Positions 37,501 through 50,585 are shown, counted from the stretch's first letter. The stretch: 64,000 nucleotides of DNA from Larus michahellis (GCF_964199755.1 NC_133896.1:94860200-94924199), one strand, 5' to 3'. Notes: generated by a model from the sequence alone, not told the origin. Program-made: numbers and translations.

Positions 37501-38374
37501 AGGGGGATGCTTTATACAGGGCTTTGTTCCCCAGTTAAAAAAAGGCAAAAAAAAAGGCAAAAAAACCCCAACAGAAAACAAAAAAAAACGTTGACGAAGC
37601 TAATTAAATCTGCTGGCTAGGTCCCGCGGGAGCCAATACTTTTGAGACAGCGCGTGGCTCAGCCTGCTATCCCCAGGTAGATCAAGGGTATCCAGGCACT
37701 ATCTGGGCTATCAGCAGGAACATAGATAACCCAGTTCAGATATAGACTAGACCTTGAACTTGGCTGCAAAGCCCAGCTATGCAGGAAGCCTTCCGGAGCC
37801 TGCAAAAGGAGGTCTAAACCAGGCTATTTTTAGTCAGCCCAGACCCAAACGTCCTTCGTGATCGACCCATGCGACCTGTCACCGCCCTCCTGATCCCCTG
37901 AGGTTTGGCGAGGGTGGGCTGTGACTCAGAGGGACACAGCCCTCCGCCCCGTCCCAATTTCTCTGCATCTGCACTGCAGAGCCATAATCCAGGGGTGCCA
38001 GAAATACCCAGAAGAAGATTGGCAGCTCAGGCCCAAACAGAAGCAGGAGGTACCAGATGTCTCCTGAGAAAGCCAGCTCTCTCCTGAGAGACCTCTCCGC
38101 TTGGAATTATCCTCTCTTGAAAGGGAAGTCGGGGGCTTATTCAAACGTCGACTTCTCTCCCCTGCTGCCGAGCTCTGGCAGAACCGAGGTCCTTTTTAGG
38201 TGCTGATGACTATTACAGAATAATCATTCCAAACATATCAGCGTGAATCAGCCCAATATCTGCATTATCCAAAAAAAAAAAAGCTTTCTTTTTTTCCGAG
38301 GAGGCAAAATAATTCTAAGGAAGCAAAAACAATACCGGATTGTTCCAAAGTATCTGTACATTTCATCCAGAGCT

Positions 38375-38763
38375 TTCCCTACTGAGTTAACAGCTGATGC
38401 CTGTTCAGCGGGAGTGGGAGCTGTCATTTTGCAGGTTTCTTACAAAAGCAGAAAGGAAAAACCCATAGTATTTGCTTCCAGAACATTTTCAAAGATGGAG
38501 AGGAATTACTTTTTCAGAGAAAAAGGCATTAGGCATTATTTGATGGATAATTACACTTCACAGGTGCTTGTTTAGGGGGAAAAAAAAAAAATCACGTTGA
38601 TCACAAGCTCCTTGTAAAGATATGGGGCCCAAAGGCCAATTCTGTTCCTCTGGTAGCAGCCAGGATGCAGAGACAGGCTTTGATCTTAGCTATGTGTCAA
38701 TATGACATCAAATGCAGACCTCCAGAGGAACATACTATCACTAATGCACACTCTCGATTGATT
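38375..38763 (+). pseudogene. Ty3/gypsy polymerase relic (RNase H region)
   Basis: The first part, to about 38570, reads TADACSAGVGAVILQ, then EKPIVFASRTFSKMERNY, the RNase H region of Ty3/gypsy reverse transcriptases. After a stop at 38573-38575 and an A-run at 38580-38592, homology resumes in another frame with DHKLLVKIWGPK, AARMQRQALILA, QYDIK and NAHSRL, the connection subdomain that normally ends in NADALSRL. So at least one stop and one frameshift break it, and about 18 residues before the DHK motif are missing. Reverse transcriptase upstream is not recognisable; a faint integrase-like stretch may follow near 39050-39120. It cannot make active enzyme. A longer open stretch starts at 38243 but its first 40 codons match nothing. 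Confidence 0.85.
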
Positions 38764-40449
38764 TAGACAGCTTGTTTTCCTCCTGCTTTCAAAGGCAATG
38801 TCGAAATGCTCTTCCCTGCTGGACTTCCCAGTTACTCCTAGGGAGGGCAAAAGAAACCGAAGGAGAAGCTGCTCTGGCTGAAATCACACTGCAAATGAGT
38901 GGAACAGCAATTATGCCATTTAAAACACAGACATAGCTAAAGATGTCTACTGCCTTCCCAAAACCCATGGAAATACTGCCATTTTAATGGTTACACGTGT
39001 GTGCTGGCTCCCTGAAGAATCAGTCCAGACCCGTTATTGCAGGGAAACAACTGTGGGGAGAGGATGTGTGCGGTGTATGGACAACAGTCCCCCAGAGATT
39101 TTATTTGGGAATGCTGGCTGAATTACGTGATCAATAGAAACATCATGCAAACAGAAAATTTGGGCAGAATGTTTTCGTGAGTGGCTGCTCCATAGATTAA
39201 CACAGAGCGGACACCAGCCGGCACTGATGAGTTGCCACCACATCATGCAGGCGTTGGTTAAGTGAGAAGCGGAAAGAGGAGAAACACCACTTTGGTCTCC
39301 TTAAGTTGCAGCTCTCTCAGCTGTGTGAAACGCGCTCGCTCTATAACTAGTTGAGACGGTCCAAAATACTAATTCTGATTTCTTCCTCCGAATAAATCAT
39401 CAGCACTCATTAGATTCGCCACTTGCTGTGTGGCATCCAAGTGTCATGCAGACTCTTGTAAAAACAAACGTAGAATGGAGAAATAAAGTGGCACCTAGAG
39501 AATTGTCTTTTGCAATAGATATACGTTACGGTCCGCTGCTCGATTTGTACCTTAAATGCCACAACTGATCCTACAGCTTGGGCTTGCTTAAAAGAAACGC
39601 CAGAATGAAAATTAGAAAGTCAGAAGACTACAGTGTTTATTCTCCTGCTCTCTGCATGTGAAATGAAAGGGGAAGAAGAGAGCGAAGGCAAGAAGGGCCA
39701 GGAAGGTGATGGCCAGCATCCTGTGGAGGCTGTCCTGCTGTCCTTCCCTGTCCTAACAGGGAAGATGTTAACTCCGGACGACAGGCAGCCCACATCCAAA
39801 TTAGGTGCCAGGGCATCTGAGATCTGAGATCAAGTGGGATTCCCACCTTCAGGGAATGCCAGGGGAGCAGTCAGCACAATACGCGAAATATCTAACTTAG
39901 GCACTGGCAGAAGATAACGCTACATCATGACAAAAAGAAGTTTTTCTTTCTAGAAAAAGCAAGCAGTGGATGCATTTTGGCAAACTGATGATGGAGCTGA
40001 GGAGCAGCAAAAGCCACATGCCCCTTTCTGACAACAATCCAGTCCTACTGGAAAGAAAAGGTGTAGGTTTTGGCTTCTGTTTTTCCAAGTCTTGCACTGT
40101 TAAAATGGAAGAGCCTTTTCTGTTGGGAAGGTAAGGAAGGCTGCGAGGAAATTGAGGGCAGACGAGCTCACAGCACGAGAAACAAACTCTGCTCTCTCTT
40201 TTCAAGTGCATGGGACTTGCTTGTATAGGGACTGCACTCTGCTTTGCTCCTTCATGGCAAATGAAAGTAACCTGGGCTGAAAGTGGTCTTTGCACGTCGT
40301 GTCTAATAAACCTTTGTAGGAATGTGTCTGAGAGAAAATGGTCACGTGAGCCAGCCTCCCTACTATGAGAGATTAGATTAAGAGCAAAACAGGTGGTAGA
40401 AGATGGAATCAGTACATGGGAAAAACGGGAACTGAGAAGGTAGAAAACA

Positions 40450-40683
40450 TGTTGTGCTAATGACTAAGCAATTTACTATGTGAATTCTTGTAACCAACCT
40501 GATCTGTGAATGAACTGCATGGACAGCGCGTGAACAGAGACTGTAAGCCAATCATATAGCTGCCGCTAGCGCGTGCTCTTATTGCCTGTCTATATATACT
40601 CTGTGAAAACTTGAATAAAGGGAGAACGATCATACTCATATTGAGACTCCATCGTTACTCCAGGTCCGTCTCCCACTCCAACA
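40450..40683 (+). mobile_element. Probable solo LTR of an endogenous retrovirus
   Basis: The element runs from TGTTG to CAACA, a perfect short inverted terminal repeat. Inside it are a TATA-like CTATATATACTCTG near 40590 and an AATAAA near 40613, followed by a GA/CT-rich R-U5-like tail. No target-site duplication, internal genes or second LTR are clear, so the boundaries are tentative. It is non-coding. Confidence 0.55.
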
Positions 40684-43574
40684 AACCTTCTCTTGGGAGG
40701 GAGGTCAGCCTATGCTGCATTGTACTCCTGGGCTTATCTGTGAAGTTGGGTGCTTCAGGCTGCTCCTGACCTGGATGCAATAAGGGGTTGGTGCTACCCT
40801 CCAAGCCGATAAGTTGCCTGTTCTGTCCGTCCCTTGAGCTTGGAGTGTGATCTTTGCAGAAATACCAGCAAGAAAATACTGGGAGATACCTCTCTCCAGC
40901 TCTTACATCTCTGCACTCAGGGCTGCTGGGGAGTGCAGATGGGCTGCCAGTTGGCCTTGGGCAGAATAACTGAGGGACAGGTACATCTGGTTGGAAAGAG
41001 AGATGAACTAGGCTTTTTTTGAATCCTTCTCCACACTTTGAGAGCCCTTTGAGCTCACTTCAAAGGCAGATAGGTTGACCTGAAACACACAAAGAGCCGT
41101 CTTGTTGAAACAAGAAATGTTCTGCTCCTGTAAATCTTAGAGATGGACCTGAATCTGTCCTGATTCTGGGGGTGAATATGTCTCTCTCCTTGTGCTGGGG
41201 GGAGGAAAGCACCCTCTAGTTATCAAAAAGTTTTCTGAGCATTGTGTCAGTCTCCCCACAGACAAGAACACTGGTAAAAGTGGCAGCTGCAAAACTAGAA
41301 ACTGGATCTCTAGAAACTCAGGAATGCCTTAAAACAGGGGTTCTGATTTGTCCTTGCTGGACAACGAATTCCTGCCCCCGGAGCATACTTCTGGTTGCTT
41401 TTCAGAGTCTTTGTCCTTAACCAGATTCTGTACATTATGTGACCGATGAACAATCTTTTCTCTCTTTCTGCAGTAAAGTCTCCTTCTTCAACTTATTAAC
41501 TCTCTCCCGGCTGAGGGATGCTGGGTGTTGCCCAAATTGGGCTAACCTTCAGATGATGTTACTAAGGTTGTCCCCACGCACTTCCTCCCCAGGCCCCTGC
41601 AATCGTCCACACACCCTGCATCTCTGGCTGGTGCCTGGTGTGATGGGGAATCAACATCAACAGTTGTCTTCTAAGGGTGTCCTCCGTGTGACGGGTACCT
41701 TGGTGTTTCTGAGCTACAGCGGGGTGAGGCCAAAAGCAGTTCTCTGTGAGGACGTTTGTGTAGGTCAACAAGCCAGGTGAGGCATTCCCAGCTTCCCACA
41801 TGCACACGTGAAGGTGCCTAGAATGTGCCTACTTCCATCCCTTACCAGCTCTGCCAAAAATACCCCTGAAGGGTCAGCAACAGTTCCTAGGCAGGGGAAA
41901 CATCCCAAAACCTCTTGGGGAGGAAGAAGGAACTGGCCTCCTGGTTCTGCTGCTGTAACTGTTCTTTAGGCCATTTGTCTTTGTCCTGATGCTCAGGTCA
42001 CAACCCATGTTAGGGTTAGGAGATAAGTATGTAGTATCAGATTTTATCTGTCTGGTAAGTGTGATGCAGACGGGAATACAAAAGAGCAGAAATCGTGCCT
42101 AGTGACTATTTTGCACCAGTGTTTAACAGCTACAGGACTTGCTGCACTATGAACAAAACTTGCTGATGGCAGCTTATCTACCGCTGAATGTCAGTAGGTG
42201 TTGACAGGAGAGCCATGGGGGTCCTCTGCAGCACCTCCAGAAGAGGCTATTATGTGGGATGAAGTGTGCAGAATTTGTCTAGCAGGCTAATGTTGTGACT
42301 GGGAGTGCAAGTGGGGAGACTGGTCATGATACATGAACAGTACCGGATTTGCTCTCAAGAAAGTGACAAGAGAAGGAAGCACCACGCACCGTGTGCTCTT
42401 GGAGGTGGTAGGAGCAATTTTTAATTATCCTTTCCCAAAGATCCTTTGGGGTAAACTATATTCACCCACAAAAGTCTTCTTAGCATAGAGGTCAGCATTG
42501 ATGATCTCAGCGAAGTGCTTAGCAGTGTCCTGTGCCTTCCCTTGTAATGGAGCTGCTGATGCATATCAAGTGATAAGAGATTTGTTGTGGTTTCCTCAAT
42601 GCTCCAAGAGTCCTGTTCTAACATGGAAGTTAGACACATCACTTCTGCCGTAGAGAAAGTCCTGTTATCATTTGATAACATGCTGCTGAGCACTGTAGGT
42701 TGGAGGAAAATAGGAAACAACACAATAGTTGCTAACCAGAATGGGAAAAGCACTGGGATTACTGGAGGATCTATGGAAAAGGCTATGGGCTGCTCCAGTG
42801 CAAGAGGTGCTGGTATCCCACAGTGGAGGGGAGATGTGTGAATGAAGGCAGCATAGGGAGCTGGATTGGAGAGGACACCTGAAACACCTAGTTGTTGACA
42901 AAACAGAGGCTGCAAGAAGTTGATGGAAGTAGGATGAAGGAGGCAGTTCCAAGGGGAAAAAAAAAAATTGGGTGGGGCAGAAATGCTGGCCAGGCTGATA
43001 TCTGCCACTTGATAGCACTTGCCAAAATGCAAATAATTTGTCTGTTCTAAAGATCTGCCAGGGGATACCTCAGCTACCTGGCGTCGGGGGGTTAATGCCC
43101 CTACCTCCTTTCCTCTATTGCTCCATAGAGATGAGGAGCTGGCACACGACTAAGGGAGAAAAGAAACTTGCTGTGTACCTTGGAGCAGTAGGATTTGCCA
43201 GCTTGCCTCTGACTGCCCTGCCCAGCCCTGAGATCCAGCTCAGCCAAGCTCCTGTTTGACTTCAGCAGATGTTGCCTGTGGGCTTTGTAGAGGTGCGCAG
43301 GGATAATCAAGATTTGGTTTCTGTTTGCTGGCTAATTTGAGTCCCTGCTGTGAGATTTGGACCTTTCTGAGGATTCTATATTAGCTTTAATGATTAAAAA
43401 ATTATTTCAATTCTTAGTGAAGAAGATGCATGATCTATCACTGAAGCCGCTTAGCAACAGGACTCATTAAGACACGTATTAGTACAGAAAGATACCCTTG
43501 CCCCAGCGTCCTCTTGGAATGGCTATCCACTCATCTAAACAAGATAAAGGTCTTTGCTGGCCTCCTCCGAGGCC

Positions 43575-43755
43575 AGAGGATAAAGCACTCAACTGTGAAA
43601 CAAGATTTCTTGGTTCTTTTTCTGGCTTCAACTATGCGTAAGTACGTGGATCCCGGCAAATCATTTCACCTGCTTCAGTGCCTCAGTTCCCCCACAGGTA
43701 AGATAAGCACAACAATGTATAAGCACTCTGGGGAAATGACTTTCAAGTGCCTAAG
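43575..43755 (+). repeat. MIR-like SINE
   Basis: It shows the MIR order: a box B-like head, 'TTCTTTTTCTGGCTTCAACT', then 'CAAATCATTTCACCTGCTTC' and 'AGTGCCTCAGTTCCCCCACAG', with a degraded tail 'TATAAGCACTCTGGGGAAATG'. The central part matches the conserved CORE region well for such an old repeat. Confidence 0.7.
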
Positions 43756-45349
43756 CTCATTAGAGAAAAAAACAACCCTTGCGGTGAATAAAAAGTGTCT
43801 CAGCCCCTTGACAGTAGCTTACACTAACCACGCGGTTTGCATTGCCCTCCTGAAGCCCGGCACACAGTTAGCTAATTATAGGTGAGAGAAAAAATTTTCT
43901 CCTAGCCCCTTACCACCTAATTGGTAGCCAAGTAGAGATGTTAAAACCTTGTTATCTGTCTCAAAAGAATTAATTTTAGGCAAAGCCTGGCAAAGTATTT
44001 CTGGTTATCCTTCAAGGAGAAAGAGGGCCTGCCAGTTCTGGGGCAGGATCTAATTTCACTCACAGGAACACTGTTAAAGACTATGTCTGAGAGGAGAACT
44101 TGGTGGTTTTTTATTCCCAGAATCATTCATTGAACCACTCAGGCAGCCCCATCCTCCTTATGAGGAGAAACTGAGTCAGGGAGGAGGAAGCGGGTATAAA
44201 AGGAAACATTTTGGTCCACAGTGTAAGAGCTGAGGCATTCCTGGCTCTTGGGCTTGCACAAGGGACATTGAACTTCATACCTGAACGCACAAGCCTTGGG
44301 CAGACCTTAGTGTGGGGTGGGGGTAAGGGATGCGCAGGCAAAAGGAAGGTGAGGGAAGAAAAATGGGTGTGGGTGAGATATTAAGATGTGACTGAAACTG
44401 GTTCCTGAGAAAACGAGAGGGAACAGGAGAAGGGCTGAGGTTAATAGAGATGGGAGAGCGGGAGAAAGGAGAGGAGGAATGAACAAGGGTGAGGGAGCAG
44501 GAGACCAAATGGGACAGCAAGCAGGAGGCACAGTCAAAGCATCTGAGCTCTCTCTGAAGAGATTGCCTATTTTGCTTCTGCCTTTTTTCTGTGTGATCTT
44601 GCCTTAAAATTGCAGGAATGTGGCAGCACAGCACTGGCGCTCTGATTTATTAATTCCATCCCATCCCACCAGCCCATAAAACAAAAGCATCTGTGTTTGC
44701 TCAAGAGGAGCACATGAAGGGCCTCATTCACGTCAGAGGTGGAGAGGGAAGCTGGCAGATACAGGAAAGTCATCGGCGCCTCCTTCCTTTTCACCTTTGT
44801 GTGGGTCTGGGCTGGGGGAAGGGCCGTGGGAGGGAAGGATCCAGAGGATGGATGGGGTATCAGGAGGGAGAAAGCTAAGATCACTCTGGCAATCCGCGCG
44901 GGAGAAAGTGGATGGGAGGCAGGACCAAATGAACACGCTAGGCTGGACCACCTAGCATTAAGGAAGGCACCCCAGAAATGCAGAGAGGAGAAGATCCCTT
45001 GCTGCCACCCGGGCTTGCCCAGCACTGGCCTCTGAGGTGGCACTTTGTGCAGTTTTGCCCCGATGAACGGCAGTCCTATTGCTGTGGTCACAGCCAGGGC
45101 TTTCAGGGAGCCTAGCACTGTTGCCTGACCTGTAGCTATGGTCATAACCATAACAGTAAATTAAATCTGCCAGTCGTTGGAGAAATATCCCCTTACAGCC
45201 GTTTTTTAGCATGGTTTTGGAATGAGGAAGGCTCAGGGTGAGATGAATATTAACTATCCTACTTTTAACGACTGGGACACAAAGAGGGAAAGGAGCCAGC
45301 AACCCCTGCTCCTGCCAGGCAAGGATCAACTGTGCTGTTTCTAGCAAGG

Positions 45350-45382
45350 GGTACTGTGATTCTGTGATTCTGTACTGGGAGA
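45350..45382 (+). repeat. CR1-like terminal octamer repeats
   Basis: Two copies of GTGATTCT resemble the ATTCTGTG octamers that end CR1 elements. The body of the element is not recognisable, so this is tentative. Confidence 0.35.
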
Positions 45383-46259
45383 CTTCTGTCAGACACAGAG
45401 AGCCTTGCTAAAGCTGCATCTCTACCCCTGCCCTCAGAGACAGTGTCTTCAGGAGCCAGGCTGCCCTGCGACACCACACGGGGAGCATCACCTCAGGGGA
45501 AGCAGGGCCTGCAAGCTACTGCTGCCCACCCGGTCCTTGGCTTTTTCTCCAAGTTCTCCCACACAAGGGCTGCCTAGGAGCAATCCTGCTTCGCTAGCAA
45601 AACGCAGTTCCCATGTGCCCTGTACTCCCACACACAAACCCACTGTGAACTTAGAGAACGAGACAACATTGCTGCTCTAAAATCTTTTATCCAGAGCCGA
45701 GATTGTCTGACTGCTAACCCTGTTCAGCTCCCAAGTAATCCCAGCACTTTGCTTGGTTAGAGGCTGGCTGTACTGGGAATAAATACCCTTGCTCTCATTG
45801 CCAAGGGGTAGCATCTAAAGAATAGGGCAATACCGTTCTCTTTTGTAATGCAGCATTATTCATAACCCAGCACCACAGAAAGTTGCCAGGATGCTGGCAG
45901 TCTATGAAAATCAAGAGCATAGGCAGGGGAAGCGCCACTGGACCAGCTCAAATCTCATCAGAACTTAACCTGAACCCGCTCCAGCTGACAAAGGCCAAAC
46001 CTTTGAGAGCTAAGTGTCAAAACACAGGCTGGAAACCAGAATTTTTTTGCTTCTGCATGGAAATGAAAATATAACCCAGTGATCTGCATTTGAGCGTGTC
46101 TGTCTCCTTTTGTCCTTTGTCTCTTACATTGATCAATGTTGTGGGTTTCAGAAGGTACAAGAAATCCTGCACTAGACAATTGTGAGAGGTTGAAGCCTGA
46201 AGATTTAGATCTATTTCAAATGGACTGTCCTGTCCAGTGATGAATGATCGACTATCCAT

Positions 46260-46450
46260 CAAAATGGATGCCGCACCAGCGGCATCTTGTAGCAGCGAGT
46301 TCCATATGTGACTACGCACAGCATGGGAAAATACTTTTATCATCAAATTGCTACCTTTCACATTTTCCTGAACACAATCCAGTTCCTCTGCTAAGAAAAG
46401 CCATGTAGGGAGGCATTCATTCTCCCTGTTCCACATTGCTGATAGCTTTG
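46260..46450 (+). repeat. Old CR1-family LINE 3' fragment
   Basis: The blocks 'GCGAGTTCCATATGTGACTA', 'GGAAAATACTTTTATCATCA' and 'TTGCTACCTTTCACATTTTC' follow the order of an older CR1 subfamily (GAGTTCCACAGTTTAACTA..GAAGAAATACTTCCTTTTAT..), widespread in reptiles. The opposite-strand 139-codon frame over it is a shadow. Confidence 0.6.
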
Positions 46451-47204
46451 GTTTTCACCCTGATGTCCCTCCTCGTTTGTCTCCCTGAGCTAACTGGTCC
46501 CATCCTAACAAATCTCTCTATGTGTATCAAGCATTTGTGGGATTACCTGCTCAGAGGAGGGACGAACGGCAAGTGAAATCTAAAGGTCCCTGTGCTGGAG
46601 CTGCGGATCCCAGCTCTGTGTCACAGCCCTGGGAAGCCGTGTCTCCCGAGGAAACTTAGCTCACATTTTACAAATCTGAGGAATTTTCAGAGTGCAATGT
46701 TTTTATCTCAGGGAGAAGGATCTCAGAGAGCCCCCTGCACTGTGCGGCGGAGGAAGCCAACAAGGCAGTTGATTGAACACTTGGGAATGTTGGCAAAGTA
46801 GATAAATTTGAGCTCTTAAGGAAAGACCGTCGGGAGCACTAATGTCACATGAGAGTGAGCTAGAAGAGACTTCAAGCTCTTAATTATGAGCTCGCACAGC
46901 TTAGAACAGCATGAAAGGATGAGGCACCGACGTTTTATAAGTGTGCTGGTCGCAGGTCAGGGTGTAGTTTGAAGACATGCCCCAACCTGGAGGAATGGGT
47001 GGGCTCTGACCAGTGTCCCTTTCGAAGAGCTGGCTGTAGGCAGTCGTGCCTGTGCCTGAGAGGAGGGCGACGATAGCCACAGGTCTCACCCACGTGCTGT
47101 ATTTATTAGTCTTTCGTGGTACCGGTAGGTTTTAAATCTCAGTCCTGTTAGGCTGAGCTGCTTCCCAGCAAGTGCTTCTCAGAAATGCAGGGGCCTTGTC
47201 TGGG

Positions 47205-47391
47205 AGACAGACGATCTGGGGCTGTCTCAGCTCTGACGCTATCAGCTGCAGTGTCTCCCTTGCAAAGTGGGGGTAGTCATCCTGACAAACAGCTCTGTAT
47301 GTGGGCAGGGAGTGCTCTTAATCACGTATGTGGAGTACTTTGAGATCTCGGGATGGGAAAGCGGCGTGGACAAGCATAATGCTTATTATTA
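47205..47391 (+). repeat. MIR-like SINE
   Basis: A MIR body ('CAGCTCTGACGCTATCAGCT', 'TCTCCCTTGCAAAGTGGGGG') leads to the tail 'GTACTTTGAGATCTCGGGAT..AAGC' and ends in TTATTATTA. This is the amniote form whose tail reads GTGCTTTGAGATC..ATGAAAAGCGC. Confidence 0.7.
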
Positions 47392-48569
47392 GACAGAAAT
47401 GCCAGAAGCAAAAAGGGCAGAGCGATTCTAGACTTCTCCAGGGCCCTCCAGGTGTGTGGGACCTGACTTCCAGTCTAGCTTATTACTATCTTTTTAGGCT
47501 TCTTTTATTAGGAACAATTAAATATAAGGAGGAAGGGGACAGATATCATCTTTCCTGTGTACATCCTGCAGAATAATTGCAGAGCTTTCCCAGAGCAATT
47601 TTACATGCTCAGTAAAGGGCATCTTTGGAGCCTATCAAATATCTCATCCCTTGTAGGCTTATATATGAAGGCTTGCAGCATACATCAGGAGATCTCTCTG
47701 TTGCTCCCAAACGTTGCCCTGCTGGAATAGGAAAGACAACTGGGAGTGCTGAAGAGCAGGAGGAAGAAAAGGCCGTGGAGGAAGCTCCGGGAGGTGGATG
47801 GGGTTGTGGGGTAGCTCCTCACGGCTGGGATGGCAACATTGCCTCCCGAGGCACCGGTGGGAAGCCAGAGGTGACTGTACCTGCAGCACCAGCAGGCACA
47901 GCACCCGAGGGAGAGGGGCAGTGGGGGTTTGAGCTATGAAGGCTCTGAGAAACAGGGGCATGTGCAGGGCAGGCAGTAACTCTGGGGAAGAGGGGAGAAA
48001 AGCCATCCGAGGGTACGGCTGGAGTGAATCCACTCCAGGCTCCTGCCAGCAAGCTGCCTGCTAGGTACCACTTTGCTCTCAGACACTAAGGACATCTCCT
48101 GGTCTGCTGCTGAAGCAGAGGGAAGTTCCCTGCCAGAAAGCACCTCTACTGATGCTTCACAGGCAAGAAGAAAGGATGCTGGGCATACGGGAGATAGATA
48201 CAGCCTTGAGCTGTACAGTACCACCTTGCACACTCCACAGGGAAGATACTATTAGAGGACACTAATCACAAAGACGTCCCCAAACCATGGAAAGAATGTG
48301 AATTTAAGGGCTGTACGTTGTAGAAGTATATTCTCGCTTGCATACATTTAGCTGCTCTATAGCTCTGCACAGCTCCCTAGGCAACAGTGTTCCCAAATGA
48401 CACCGTAAAACAGCCCAAAGGTGCGGGAGCCTCCCTTATTAAAAATCTTTGCCATGGGAGAAAGTGTCCTCAGTCCAACTGCTTTACTCTCCATCCCGTG
48501 GCTGCTAAGTGTCTTGCAAGTCAGGCTGAGGCCCATCACTCTAAAGGTGGCTGCATCTCAGCTGTGCTC

Positions 48570-48655
48570 TGTGTCAGCCGATTGAGTTGCTTTGGGATTG
48601 CAAGGTTGCCTAAATGGTTTATCAATTATTGTAATTATTATTATTACTACTACAC
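48570..48655 (+). repeat. MIR-like tail with TTA repeat
   Basis: 'GAGTTGCTTTGGGATTGCAA' followed by AATTATTATTATTACTACTAC resembles a worn MIR tail ending in a triplet repeat. Confidence 0.45.
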
Positions 48656-50492
48656 TGAAAATGTCAAAGATGCCAAGAGCTTTAATTTGATCTCATCCGA
48701 TTCCTGAAATACCCAATACTACGCGTTGGCTGCTCAGCGCATCTGCCTCCGTACATTAACTGCCCTGCGGGGCCTTAATTCAGTGCAGACTGAAGTGCGC
48801 TGAAAGCGATATTGAAGTCGCTCCCGGGAGGGCGGGAAGGGGAGGAATCATGGCCACTGGGCTCCTGGCCTCACACCAGGCCGGCACAGCGTGTGCTTGG
48901 CCGCCGGCGCTCACATACGCTCTGTGTCCCAGGCGTGCCTGCTAACAGATAGCTTCCAGGAAATCATGGAGCAGGTACCGACCGAAAGTGATCCCAGCCC
49001 CACATCCTGCTTCAAGGCACAGAGAGAAGGGGACTGGCGGCACACTTGGCTGCAAACAGATGTGACAGGCTGTCACACGCAGCTCGGACAATGCCCCCCT
49101 CCTGCCCTGTAACCCTCTCTATTACCTGAGACTGATCTGCCCATCATCTCCTACCAAGGTGCCTCATTTCGGAGTAACGATGGCCTCCCTTCTGTGAGGA
49201 TCCTGTCCTGCTGTGTCTGTGCACTCACTCCCAACTCGCCACCAGGCCCCTGGTCCCAGCCCTCTCTGAGGCTGCTTGGTGGGCCAGGGTTGGCAAGGCA
49301 TGAACCTCACCATCCATTTTTCCCTTTTGCACCAGACAAGATTTAAGCCTGAGCAGAGGTGGGTGATCAGACTCGTGTGTGAAGCCGCTGTGCCCTGCTA
49401 CACTCTCCACATAGGTGCCTTGCACAAGGAGGCCTCCTCTGGGTTCAGGAAAGGAGCTGAAAGCACCTGCAGAGGCTGCATTGTTCATGCTCCCCTGCTC
49501 CTCGCTCAGCTGTGCAGGCTTCAAGTTGCCGGACGGGTATTAATTGCTTGTCATTATTGCTCACTACGGTGGTGCTTGGTGCTGCCCCGCTGATCCAAAT
49601 GCCCCTTCTCCCAAGCGTGCACAGAAATTGCCCCTCGGATGGTTTGCCTAAGGAGTTACGGAGGAACCAGCTGCTTCTCTCTGGATTTCCAGCACCTGAA
49701 GGTTTTTTCCGCCTCTCATGCATTAGCTGCTGAGCCTACCCCTCCTCTCCCCTGGCCCTGGGCTGGATGGGCGAGTGGCAGGAGCAGGAGGGTGAAAAAG
49801 AGTACTTTCCAACTCACCTAGGAACATCCACCCCAAACTCTGCTCCAGAAAACCAGCAAGTGCATCCCTTGGCAGGGGCGAAAAGGGGCTGAGTCCTATC
49901 CCAGCCCTCCTGCTCTTGCCCTCTCCCAGTTCACCTTTCCAGAGCTCCTCACGGGGATGCCAGCTCGGGGGTCTGTTCCCGCCGGGGGTGCGTGTACCCC
50001 GGCACAAACCCCGCTGCCATCTGTGCCTTCAGCTTCCCCGGTACCTGTCACGAAGAGGGCCAGTAAAACCTCCCGTGGGCAGCGGGGTGCCGGGGACCCG
50101 CGTTTGGGTAACCTGGCCGGAGATCCCGGCGGCGCTGACTCGGCCGCTGCTGCGGCCGCGGATGGACCGGCACCAGGACTGGGGGCATCTCCCCACAGCT
50201 GGAAAATTCCAGTCTGGGAGTGGGATGTTGCTCCTCTGGAAGGTGCCCGGGCCTGGGGAGTGTGCAAGGACAGGGGCTCCCCGTGAAGCTCGCAGCCGGT
50301 TGGGGCGCTGAGCACGGATGAAGTTTGGGGACCCGGCTGCTGGTGGCGGGGCAGCCTACCCCTCCCAGCGCCAAGCCCTGGGCACCCGAGGTGGACGGCA
50401 AGGTCACCCCTGCATCCCCGGCGCTCCCCCCGACATCCCCAACCCCAAAACCCCGGTGTGCCCGGGGAGGGGAGGGTGGCTGTTCCCGCTTA

Positions 50493-50494
50493 CC
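50493..50494 (-). other. Predicted splice donor of a CpG-island first exon
   Basis: On the minus strand the sequence reads CGCCAG|GTAAGCGGG, with the last exonic base at 50494. Seven of the nine usual donor positions fit. Confidence 0.5.
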
Positions 50495-50585
50495 TGGCGA
50501 GATGCGCCGGTCAGGGCGGAGATGCCGGGGGCTGCCGGGGGAGCATCGCCCGCCGCCGGGCGGAGGGGTGTCCTCCGTGCGCGGT

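Larger units (their letters stand above)
30303..50493 (-). other. Possible 5' intron of the B3GAT1-like gene
   Basis: About 20 kb separate the first coding exon from a CpG island carrying a minus-strand donor. A TCTCTGCAG acceptor ends one base before the start codon, which would allow a non-coding first exon. No coding exon is recognised inside; the stretch holds a Ty3/gypsy relic, an LTR and old CR1 and MIR-like fragments. Linking the two ends is inference. Confidence 0.35.

Noticed and set aside
42488..42840. Plus-strand stretch (VVSSMLQESCSNMEVRHI) vaguely like an adhesion-GPCR GAIN domain, and the 203-codon minus-strand frame over it
   Set aside because: Two stops interrupt the plus frame upstream, similarity is impressionistic, and no neighbouring receptor exons are seen.
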